From: Candidatus Parabacteroides intestinavium
GTDB lineage: Bacteria > Bacteroidota > Bacteroidia > Bacteroidales > Tannerellaceae
DNA length: 7,051 nucleotides
Reading direction: 5' to 3'
Assembly (NCBI GenBank): GCA_019118725.1
Contig: DWYO01000298.1
Location: forward strand, 1-7,051
Part shown: piece by piece, positions 1 through 5,261 of the stretch
How positions within the stretch are numbered: position 1 is the first letter of the stretch
Layout of the letters: each line of letters starts with the position of its first letter
Notes under the pieces: model-generated
What the model was told of the DNA's origin: nothing
Databases searched by the model: none
The model's input: the letters and a program-made list of their open reading frames with translations, nothing else
Position numbers and translations under genes: made by a program

Positions 1-195
1 ACCGCCTCCGGAAGAAACAGGTATCGGTTGCCCACTGATGAGTGCATCGGCTACCGCAAAAATCATATTGCGAACTGAAGGTATAGCCAACTGGCCGAGC
101 AATGTATTCAGTTCTGACTCCAAATTTTCGTTTGTGTCTGAAAGAGTTTTATTCTCACGTCTCAACTGATTAGTTAGTTTAGACAAACCCGGTTT
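1..195 (-). pseudogene. 5'-truncated fragment, C-terminal part of a probable MobV/Pre-type mobilization protein
   Basis: An open frame on the minus strand enters at an in-frame TAA (196-198) and runs off the window start, giving about 65 residues. It reads as a polar coiled-coil-like stretch rich in Asn, Glu and Leu (NQLRRENKTLSDTNENLESE), then a hydrophobic helix (AIPSVRNMIFAVADALISG), then SSGGG at the window edge. A coiled coil followed by a short hydrophobic segment and a glycine-serine linker is how I remember the C-terminus of Bacteroidales plasmid-recombination (MobV) relaxases, which nick DNA at oriT. No ATG precedes the coiled coil; the first in-frame ATG is at 64-66, inside the hydrophobic helix. 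A 400-500 residue relaxase would have its catalytic N-terminus at higher coordinates, where only non-coding repeats are found. I therefore infer a remnant cut off near position 180-195. The family is moderately uncertain; another coiled-coil protein of a mobile element is possible. The 3' end lies outside the window. Confidence 0.45.
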
Positions 196-225
196 TTAAG
201 AAGAAAAACCGCAATTTAGACAAAC
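178..225. repeat. 11-bp direct repeat flanking a perfect hairpin at the mobilization-gene breakpoint
   Basis: TTTAGACAAAC occurs at 178-188 and again at 215-225. Between the copies is a perfect 8-bp hairpin, CGGTTTTT (190-197) and AAAAACCG (204-211), with a 6-nt loop. The shorter core GACAAAC appears a third time at 251-257. The direct repeat overlaps the point where the truncated coding frame stops making sense. Direct repeats around a dyad are compatible with a recombinase attachment or junction site, but this role is inference. Confidence 0.5.
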
Positions 226-244
226 AAACCGTACCATAAAACAC

Positions 245-281
245 CAATGCGACAAACAAATTATACTTGTTTATCGCATTG
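245..281 (-). terminator. 15-bp inverted repeat, possible terminator after the DUF2795 gene
   Basis: The arms CAATGCGACAAACAA (245-259) and TTGTTTATCGCATTG (267-281) pair with a single mismatch around a 7-nt loop. The hairpin lies 31 nt downstream of the DUF2795 stop codon and is followed on the minus strand by GTGTTTTATGG, a weak T-tract. It fits an end-of-operon terminator. The poor T-tract, and the nearby relaxase remnant, leave open a recombination or mobile-element-end role instead. Confidence 0.4.
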
Positions 282-312
282 ATATTTAATTGTTTAACTA
301 ATCTGAAGGCTA

Positions 313-534
313 TCAATATTCCTCCTCGTTGAAGAAGAAATCCTCTTTACTTGGGTAATCCGGCCAGATATCTTCCATACATTCGTAGATATCGCCCTCA
401 TCTTCTATTTCCTGCAAGTTCTCAATCACTTCTAATGGAGCTCCTGAACGCTGAGCATAATCAATAAGTTCATCTTTTGTGGCAGGCCACGGTGCGTCTT
501 CCAATTTTGAAGCTAATTCCAATGTCCAATACAT
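313..534 (-). CDS. DUF2795 domain-containing small protein
   Basis: This is a 73-residue acidic soluble protein without signal peptide or membrane segment. Residues 12-57 (DAPWPATKDELIDYAQRSGA onward, then VIENLQEIEDEGDIYECMEDIW) match my knowledge of the DUF2795 fold: a small helical domain in which Pro/Ala-Thr-Lys-(D/E)-(D/E)-Leu opens the first helix and hydrophobic residues recur through the second. The last ten residues are strongly acidic and aromatic. No biochemical role is established for DUF2795, and I infer none. I chose the ATG at 532-534; a longer frame exists only from a TTG at 571-573, which would translate the leader palindrome. It lies 75 nt downstream of the cobalamin adenosyltransferase on the same strand. 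An internal promoter sits at 590-619, so it can be transcribed alone or by read-through. Confidence 0.85.
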   Translation of the reverse strand: MYWTLELASKLEDAPWPATKDELIDYAQRSGAPLEVIENLQEIEDEGDIYECMEDIWPDYPSKEDFFFNEEEY

Positions 535-552
535 AGTTTTTTTAGTATTAAA

Positions 553-571
553 GACTACCCAGAGGGTAGTC
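553..571. promoter_or_regulatory. Perfect 8-bp palindrome in the DUF2795 leader
   Basis: GACTACCCAGAGGGTAGTC is an exact inverted repeat (553-560 and 564-571) with a 3-nt centre. It lies 18 nt upstream of the DUF2795 ATG and just downstream of the predicted start of transcription. It can act as a repressor operator in DNA or as a tight leader hairpin in RNA. On the minus strand it is followed by TTTAATA, so partial termination of the upstream adenosyltransferase message is also possible. A similar element sits at 1276-1294. Confidence 0.55.
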
Positions 572-589
572 AAGGTTCAAATTTTTCCG

Positions 590-619
590 CAAATGTATAA
601 TATTATTTTTTAGATACAA
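590..619 (-). promoter_or_regulatory. Bacteroidetes-type promoter for the DUF2795 gene
   Basis: Read on the minus strand, TTG (617-619) is followed after 19 nt by TACATTTG (590-597), an exact match to the Bacteroidetes -33/-7 consensus. Predicted transcription would start near 583. The -33 box lies inside the 3' end of the adenosyltransferase gene, making this an intra-operon promoter. Confidence 0.6.
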
Positions 620-1173
620 GTATAATCCCAAATAATTTCTTTTCCATTATTCTTCAGACACTCTTTCCGAGCCAGAACAAATAGATAATCAGAGAGTCTG
701 TTGATGAAAATTAATACGGCATCCTCTACCTCGCTTTCCTCAGCCAGGCTGTAAATACGCCGTTCGGCACGCCGGCATACCGTCCGGCATACGTGCGCCA
801 ATGAGGCGGATCGGCATCCTCCCGGCAGGACAAAATTATTCATCTTCGGCAAAGTTGCGTCTATCCGGTCTATTTCCTCTTCTATTCTTGTGATACTTTC
901 CGGTGTAACCTTGCTCTCGATATGCAATTCTGTTGTTGTCTGGTCGGTAGCCAGATAGGAACCGATGGTAAAAAGTTTGTGCTGGATGAATGCAAGAAAA
1001 TCCAGATCCTGTTGTTCCTCCAATGAGGTCATCAGCAATCCGATAAATGAATTCAGTTCATCGATAGTTCCATAACTCTCTATTCTCCGATGTACTTTCG
1101 ATACGCGCCGTCCACCTACCAGCGAGGTAGTGCCTTTATCCCCGGTTCGTGTATATATCATACTTTTTGTCAT
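610..1173 (-). CDS. pduO: PduO-type cob(I)yrinic acid a,c-diamide / ATP:cob(I)alamin adenosyltransferase
   Basis: The 187-residue product transfers the 5'-deoxyadenosyl group of ATP to cob(I)alamin, making adenosylcobalamin for enzymes such as methylmalonyl-CoA mutase. It is cytosolic and normally trimeric. Family landmarks are in order: the N-terminal ATP-binding loop IYTRTGDKGTTSLVGGRRVS (residues 6-25), YGTIDELNSFIG (34-45), NFVLPGG (113-119), the helix CRTVCRRAERR (129-139) and INRLSDYLFVLAR (157-169). By analogy with the Lactobacillus reuteri enzyme, Asp38 and Arg130 would form the conserved salt bridge, Arg134 would bind ATP phosphate, and Phe114 would cap the corrinoid. All these residues are present, and the length is normal. 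The start at 1173 is an ATG; Met5 is a possible alternative. No cobalamin riboswitch is visible upstream, so there is no sign here of control by B12. DUF2795 follows on the same strand. Confidence 0.95.
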   Translation of the reverse strand: MTKSMIYTRTGDKGTTSLVGGRRVSKVHRRIESYGTIDELNSFIGLLMTSLEEQQDLDFLAFIQHKLFTIGSYLATDQTTTELHIESKVTPESITRIEEEIDRIDATLPKMNNFVLPGGCRSASLAHVCRTVCRRAERRIYSLAEESEVEDAVLIFINRLSDYLFVLARKECLKNNGKEIIWDYTCI

Positions 1174-1212
1174 ATTCTTTTCTTTAGATTTTCAATCTCT
1201 TCGTAAGGGGTG

Positions 1213-1220
1213 CAAATATA
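1213..1220 (-). promoter_or_regulatory. -7 element for the adenosyltransferase gene
   Basis: On the minus strand TATATTTG matches the Bacteroidetes -7 consensus TAnnTTTG, 39 nt upstream of the start codon. No clear TTG is present at the expected -33 spacing, so the promoter is supported by the -7 box and its position only. Confidence 0.45.
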
Positions 1221-1275
1221 TGTGTTTTGTTTTAATAATAAAAGAGGAAGAAGGGAATATAATTTTTTTCTAAAA

Positions 1276-1294
1276 TTACCCAGTAGGGTGGTAA
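1276..1294. promoter_or_regulatory. Palindromic element upstream of the S41 peptidase, possible operator
   Basis: TTACCCAGTAGGGTGGTAA contains the inverted pair TTACC/GGTAA, and inside it ACCC/GGGT. It covers the position where the -33 box of the plus-strand promoter at 1314-1321 should lie. Its core ACCCAG-(2 nt)-GGGTGGT nearly repeats the ACCCAG-(1 nt)-GGGTAGT core of the palindrome at 553-571. A shared regulator or shared RNA fold is inference. Confidence 0.4.
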
Positions 1295-1313
1295 ACGCAT
1301 GGTACATAATATC

Positions 1314-1321
1314 TATTTTTG
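1314..1321 (+). promoter_or_regulatory. -7 element for the S41 peptidase gene
   Basis: TATTTTTG matches the Bacteroidetes -7 consensus TAnnTTTG, 39 nt upstream of the ATG at 1361. No good -33 TTG is present; instead the palindrome at 1276-1294 occupies that position, which would suit a regulated promoter. Confidence 0.45.
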
Positions 1322-1360
1322 TGATGTTTTAAGGATAAATAGAATGAAAAAACGAATAAG

Positions 1361-2644
1361 ATGAAATCAGAAAGAATGAAATGTTCGCTATGGAAGCGAA
1401 TAGTGTGGGGCGTAAGTCTTGTGTTGGGCATTTTGGTACTGGCTTTTGCTGGTCTGGTGGCTTATGCCTATTGGTTCTATGAAGAACCGATGGCCAAGAG
1501 CTATTATCTGAGCGAATTGCCTTTAACGAAAGAGGCGTTTGCTGAAGATTTTGAGGAGATACACCGGACGGTGGTGGAGAACTATTCGCTCTATCCGCAG
1601 AAAGGGATCGATATGGATTCGCTGCACCGGGTCTATGCGGAGCGGGTGGCACAAGCGAAGACGACAACCGATTATGGGAAACTGGTGATTGAATATATTG
1701 CAGCTTTGCACGCCGGCCATGCCTCTACACCTTTTGCGCTCTATATGGCACCGGCGGATTTGGTCGTTATCCAAGATTCGTTGTTCGTAAACAAACCGGG
1801 CGAATACCTTCGCCAATATGGATTCCAAGACAAAGACCGGATTGTGGCGGTAGATGAGAGACCTTTGCTCCAATGGGCAGAAGGGCAAGAGAAATATGTG
1901 TCGGCCTCAACGCCATCGGACCGGCATTTCCGGGCCATGCGCAATGTCTTCCGGAGTCCGGTGGACAGCTTGCGCCATTATACGGTATGCCGTCAGGATG
2001 ATACCTTGCATATCGAATTACCTCTACGGCGTTACGACTATTTCCAGAACAACGCCCCATGGAGCAAGGCGGTTGAGGTGAAAATATTGCGAGATAGTAT
2101 CGGGTATATGAATATCCATACTATGATGCCGCCGGTGATGGAAGAGTTTGAAGCTTGTTATCCGCAAGTGCGTAATTTGCCTTATCTGATTATTGATGTA
2201 CGCGGCAATGGCGGAGGGAATAGTGGCAACGGACGGGATATTTGCCGACATTTCATCCGCCAGCCTCAACCTCATTGCGTGGGGTTGCAAAAAACGATGG
2301 AGCCAACGGACGATGCGTATCAAGGCAAAGTATTCCTATTGACCGGCCCCATTACCTTCTCGGCGGCCGAGAGTTTTACGTTGGATATGAAAGAGAGCGG
2401 AAATGCTACGCTCGTGGGCGAGCCTACGGCAGGTGACACGGGCAACCATCCGGTGAACTTCTCTACTTCGCATGATGTCTGGTTCCGTGTTCCAACCCGC
2501 GAACCGCAAAACTCTCCGAAAGGGTTTCCGATGGAAGGCGTGAACATTCAGCCGCATTATGTAGTGCATCAGACCGTAGATGACTTTATGCAGGATAAGG
2601 ATACCCAATTGGAATATGTGCTGAGGCTGATTTCAGGAGAGTAA
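1361..2644 (+). CDS. Membrane-anchored S41 family peptidase (tricorn/CPAF-like active site)
   Basis: The 427-residue product starts with a basic segment and one long hydrophobic helix (about 14-39), a signal anchor that places the rest in the periplasm. Residues 150-172 (GFQDKDRIVAVDERPL) look like a degraded PDZ peptide-binding segment. The S41 core runs from GYMNIHTMM (248-256) through LIIDVRGNGGGNSGNG (276-291) to GPITFSAAESFTLDM (329-343) and LVGEPTAG (351-358). Ser334 in TFSAAE is the expected nucleophile. The lysine of the CtpA-type Ser-Lys dyad is absent: Asp359 sits at that place. Instead His120 (LHAGHAST) and Glu392 (MEGVNIQP) occupy positions like those of the tricorn/CPAF His-Ser-Glu triad, with Glu 58 residues after Ser. 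I infer an active serine endopeptidase of unknown substrate. The ATG at 1361 gives the basic N-terminus; Met6 is an alternative. It is transcribed alone, divergently from the adenosyltransferase. Confidence 0.9.
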   Translation: MKSERMKCSLWKRIVWGVSLVLGILVLAFAGLVAYAYWFYEEPMAKSYYLSELPLTKEAFAEDFEEIHRTVVENYSLYPQKGIDMDSLHRVYAERVAQAKTTTDYGKLVIEYIAALHAGHASTPFALYMAPADLVVIQDSLFVNKPGEYLRQYGFQDKDRIVAVDERPLLQWAEGQEKYVSASTPSDRHFRAMRNVFRSPVDSLRHYTVCRQDDTLHIELPLRRYDYFQNNAPWSKAVEVKILRDSIGYMNIHTMMPPVMEEFEACYPQVRNLPYLIIDVRGNGGGNSGNGRDICRHFIRQPQPHCVGLQKTMEPTDDAYQGKVFLLTGPITFSAAESFTLDMKESGNATLVGEPTAGDTGNHPVNFSTSHDVWFRVPTREPQNSPKGFPMEGVNIQPHYVVHQTVDDFMQDKDTQLEYVLRLISGE

Positions 2645-2679
2645 CATCAGATGTACATGCCTATCGGATGTGCAGATAT

Positions 2680-2722
2680 CCAAAAAGAAAGAAGGAGTCA
2701 GGCTTTTACACCTAACTCCTTC
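2680..2722 (-). terminator. Rho-independent terminator of the tRNA-Pro transcript
   Basis: The arms at 2691-2702 and 2711-2722 pair over 12 bp with one G-T wobble (core AAGGAGTCAGG and CCTAACTCCTT) around an 8-nt loop. On the minus strand the stem is followed by CTTTCTTTTTGG. The hairpin begins about 10 nt past the tRNA 3' end. On the plus strand no T-tract follows, so it does not obviously serve the converging S41 gene. Confidence 0.8.
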
Positions 2723-2732
2723 CTGCTCAGTG

Positions 2733-2807
2733 TCGGGGTGACTGGATTCGAACCAGCGACCACACGCCCCCCAGACGCGTACTCTAACCGGGCTGAGCTA
2801 CACCCCG
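2733..2807 (-). tRNA. tRNA-Pro(GGG)
   Basis: This 75-nt gene folds into a full cloverleaf. The acceptor stem is CGGGGTG/CACCCCG, the D arm is GCTC/GAGT with loop AGCCCGGTTA, and the T arm is GCTGG-TTCGAAT-CCAGT. The discriminator base is A and no CCA is encoded, so it must be added enzymatically. The anticodon loop CTGGGGG gives U33 followed by GGG and G37, as in proline tRNAs. The anticodon stem CGCGT/GCGTG has two G-U pairs, and a one-base-shifted register (ACGC/GCGT) would pair better with a 9-nt loop. It has its own promoter at 2824-2854 and terminator at 2680-2722. Confidence 0.95.
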
Positions 2808-2823
2808 AATCTTGTTTCGGGTG

Positions 2824-2854
2824 CAAAAGTACGTTTTTGTGTGGATTTGCGCAA
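2824..2854 (-). promoter_or_regulatory. Promoter of the tRNA-Pro gene
   Basis: On the minus strand TTG (2852-2854) precedes TACTTTTG (2824-2831) by 20 nt, matching the Bacteroidetes consensus. Predicted transcription would start about 10 nt before the mature 5' end of the tRNA at 2807. The tRNA can therefore be made independently of RNase R upstream. Confidence 0.6.
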
Positions 2855-2922
2855 GTCTTTTTCCGTTTTTCTGATTTTTTTCTTCGGAAAACCTTGGATA
2901 AGAAGCTTCAGAAGATTGGGAA

Positions 2923-5097
2923 TCAGACTAATTGGAAGTCTAATTGTTTGCGGGCCAAGTTGGCTTGTGCCACCCGGATCGTTATCGGATCGCCCAAACG
3001 ATACTGATGTTTGTTTCTCCGACCTATCAAGCAATAATTTTTCTCGTCAAATTCATAATAATCATCATCCAGATCACGTAATGGAATCATGCCCTCACAT
3101 TTGTTTTCGTTTAGCTCTACATACAATCCCCATTCCGTCACGCCGGAGATTACACCATCGAATACCTGGCCTAACTTATCACTCATAAATTCGACCTGCT
3201 TGTATTTTATGGAGGCTCTTTCCGCATTGGCGGCTATCTGCTCCATAGACGAGCAATGATCGCACAAATCCTCGTACTTCTTCTTCGTGACGCTTCGTCC
3301 TCCCGCCATATACCGTTCCAGCAAGCGATGTACCATCATATCCGGATAGCGTCGGATAGGCGAAGTGAAGTGGGTATAATAATCAAATGCCAATCCGTAA
3401 TGCCCGATGTTCTCGGTCGAATATTTCGCCTTTTGCATAGCGCGGATGGCTACGGTCTCGATGAGGTTCTCTTCCGGTTTTCCTTGAACCTGGTCCAATA
3501 GTGAGTTGATGCCTTTTGAGATATCCCGCGTTTTCCCATCCGTCTTGAACCGATACCCGAACCTGCGGATAAAAGTGGCGAAATTCTCCATTTTGTCCGG
3601 ATCCGGGAGTTCATGGATACGATAGACAAAAGTCTTCTTCGTCTTGCCTTTGGGCGGGCGGCCTATAGATTCGGCTACGGTGCGGTTGGCCAGCAACATG
3701 AACTCCTCGATCAGCTTGTTGGCATCCTTGGAAACTTTGAAATAGACGCTCAGAGGCTTTCCCTTCTCGTCAATTTCAAATTTAACCTCGGTTCGGTCGA
3801 AATTGATAGCCCCCTCCTTGAACCGCTTTTCGCGCAATTTCTTCGCCAGTCCGTTCAATGCCAGGATAGCCTCCTTGCAATCCCCTTTGCCAGTCTCAAT
3901 GACCTCCTGCGCCTCTTCATACGTGAAACGCCGGTCGCTTTTGATGATGGTCCGGCAGATATGCGAGCGCACGACATCCGCGTTCGCGTTCATCTCGAAG
4001 ATAACCGAGAAACACAATTTCTCTTCGTTCGGACGTAACGAACAAATCTGATTGCAGAGACGTTCGGGAAGCATCGGGATGGTCCGGTCGACCAGATAAA
4101 CCGATGTGGCACGCGATTGCGCCTCCCGGTCGATACTTCCGTCTGCTTTTACATAATACGTCACATCAGCGATGTGCACGCCTACTTCCCAGTTCCCGTT
4201 CTCCAGTTGGCGTGCCGATAGGGCATCATCAAAATCCTTGGCATCTTTCGGGTCGATGGTGAAGGTCAGTACCTGACGGAAATCCTCGCGTCGGGCAATC
4301 TCCTCATCGGGAATCACATCCGGAATCCGGTCTGCTGCTTTTTCCACATTCTCCGGATATTTGTAAGGCAAGCCGAACTCGGCCAGGATAGCGTGCATCT
4401 CCGTGTCGTTTTCCCCCGATTTACCTAAGATATCGATGACTTCGCCCAACGGATTTTTGGCATCTTCGGGCCATTCTACAATCCGCACGATGGCCTTATC
4501 ACCATTCTTACCCCCTTTCAATTGTTTTTTCGGAATAAAGATATCATTAGCCAGAGTCTTATCTTCGGTGATGAGGAAAGCAAACCCCTTTTCCACCTGC
4601 AGACGCCCTACAAACGTCCGTTCTTTGGCCTCCAGTATCTCTACCACTTCGCCTTCCGGTTCGGCATTCTTGCGGTGGGCGAACATTTGTACCTTCACCT
4701 TATCGCCATCCATGGCATGAGCCGAATTGCGCTCAGCGATGAATACCGGCGTACCTCCATCTTCGGGCAGGAAGGAATTCTTCCCGTTACTCCGCCGGAC
4801 AAAGGTGCCTGTTACTACTACCCCTTTGTGGTTAAGCTGATACCGGCCGCGGTCTATCTCTTTCAGGTATCCGCCCAAGGCCATATCCTCCAGGATGGAT
4901 GCCACGTGAACTTTGTCCACCTGACTCACCACACCGATTTGCTTGCTGACCTGTTTATAATTATAGGATAGCGAAGGCGAAGACTCGAACAAAGAAACGA
5001 TATGATGCAACATCGCCTCTTTTTTCATCCGTTTGCTCCGGCCTTTCTTTTCTTTACTTTTTTTTGAATCTTTCTTTTTTGCCATAATTTCAATCAT
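2923..5097 (-). CDS. rnr: Ribonuclease R (RNB-family 3'-5' exoribonuclease)
   Basis: The product of about 724 residues degrades structured RNA processively from the 3' end; in known bacteria RNase R acts in mRNA, rRNA and tRNA quality control in the cytosol. Domain order is complete: a lysine-rich tail (about 6-26), a winged-helix N-domain (29-88), cold-shock domains (92-141 and 160-210), the RNB catalytic domain (272-596) and S1 (643-724). The metal-binding motif TIDPKDAKDFDDAL gives Asp282, Asp288, Asp290 and Asp291, with the spacing of E. coli Asp272/278/280/281. HFTSPIRRYPDMMVHR begins at His576. Unlike E. coli RNase R, it ends at the S1 domain and carries its basic tail at the N-terminus. 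I chose the ATG at 5097 because GGAGGA lies 6 nt upstream; ATG 5085 (MAKKKDSKK) is the alternative. A longer frame starts only at TTG 5199 and overlaps the promoter. tRNA-Pro lies downstream. Confidence 0.95.
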   Translation of the reverse strand: MIEIMAKKKDSKKSKEKKGRSKRMKKEAMLHHIVSLFESSPSLSYNYKQVSKQIGVVSQVDKVHVASILEDMALGGYLKEIDRGRYQLNHKGVVVTGTFVRRSNGKNSFLPEDGGTPVFIAERNSAHAMDGDKVKVQMFAHRKNAEPEGEVVEILEAKERTFVGRLQVEKGFAFLITEDKTLANDIFIPKKQLKGGKNGDKAIVRIVEWPEDAKNPLGEVIDILGKSGENDTEMHAILAEFGLPYKYPENVEKAADRIPDVIPDEEIARREDFRQVLTFTIDPKDAKDFDDALSARQLENGNWEVGVHIADVTYYVKADGSIDREAQSRATSVYLVDRTIPMLPERLCNQICSLRPNEEKLCFSVIFEMNANADVVRSHICRTIIKSDRRFTYEEAQEVIETGKGDCKEAILALNGLAKKLREKRFKEGAINFDRTEVKFEIDEKGKPLSVYFKVSKDANKLIEEFMLLANRTVAESIGRPPKGKTKKTFVYRIHELPDPDKMENFATFIRRFGYRFKTDGKTRDISKGINSLLDQVQGKPEENLIETVAIRAMQKAKYSTENIGHYGLAFDYYTHFTSPIRRYPDMMVHRLLERYMAGGRSVTKKKYEDLCDHCSSMEQIAANAERASIKYKQVEFMSDKLGQVFDGVISGVTEWGLYVELNENKCEGMIPLRDLDDDYYEFDEKNYCLIGRRNKHQYRLGDPITIRVAQANLARKQLDFQLV

Positions 5098-5103
5098 TAA
5101 AAA

Positions 5104-5109
5104 TCCTCC
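5104..5109 (-). promoter_or_regulatory. Strong Shine-Dalgarno sequence before rnr
   Basis: GGAGGA on the minus strand lies 6 nt before the ATG at 5095-5097 and 18 nt before the ATG at 5083-5085, which favours the first. Such a strong match is uncommon in Bacteroidetes, where most genes lack one. That makes it informative for the start but not conclusive. Confidence 0.5.
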
Positions 5110-5196
5110 GATACTTCGTAGTAACGCCTCCTCTATAAACAGAGAAGGTAAAAAGAATACTCTCTGGTGCGGGGGGATCTTTACTTTCCAACCATC

Positions 5197-5204
5197 CAAA
5201 TATA
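5197..5204 (-). promoter_or_regulatory. -7 element of the rnr promoter
   Basis: TATATTTG on the minus strand matches TAnnTTTG and lies 99 nt upstream of the chosen start, giving a leader of roughly 90 nt. No clean TTG lies at the -33 distance. The long-frame start of rnr (TTG 5197-5199) falls inside this element, which argues against that start. Confidence 0.45.
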
Positions 5205-5231
5205 GCTATTTTTTGTGAATAGTCTGTATAA

Positions 5232-5261
5232 TTTGAATGAAATATTCGTTACATACGTTTG
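5232..5261 (+). promoter_or_regulatory. Candidate plus-strand promoter, divergent from rnr
   Basis: TTTG (5232-5235) and TACGTTTG (5254-5261) match the -33 and -7 consensus with an 18-nt spacer, slightly short. It points into the gene-free region, where no plus-strand open frame follows, so any product would be a non-coding RNA. Predicted start is near 5268. Confidence 0.35.

Noticed and set aside
535..573. N-terminal extension of the DUF2795 protein from a TTG at 571-573
   Set aside because: It would translate the leader palindrome; the ATG at 534 gives the normal family N-terminus and lies suitably downstream of the promoter at 590-619.
1174..1360. Cobalamin riboswitch upstream of the adenosyltransferase
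   Set aside because: No B12-box-like sequence or extended fold is visible in the 187-nt gap; only -7 boxes and the palindrome at 1276-1294 stand out.
2733..2807. tRNA-Pro as an integration site for a mobile element
   Set aside because: No integrase, repeated tRNA 3' end or foreign cargo adjoins it; both neighbours look like core genes.
2651..3007. Plus-strand open frame of 118 residues over the tRNA
   Set aside because: It runs through the tRNA-Pro gene and the 3' end of rnr on the opposite strand; the translation is the familiar artefact of reading a tRNA antisense.
3613..4038. Long plus-strand open frame antisense to rnr
   Set aside because: It lies wholly within the conserved RNB domain of rnr and shows no domain of its own; the same holds for the other plus-strand frames between 3256 and 4971.
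5098..5199. N-terminal extension of RNase R from a TTG at 5199
   Set aside because: The extra residues look non-coding, the TTG falls in the predicted -7 box, and two ATGs with a better context follow.
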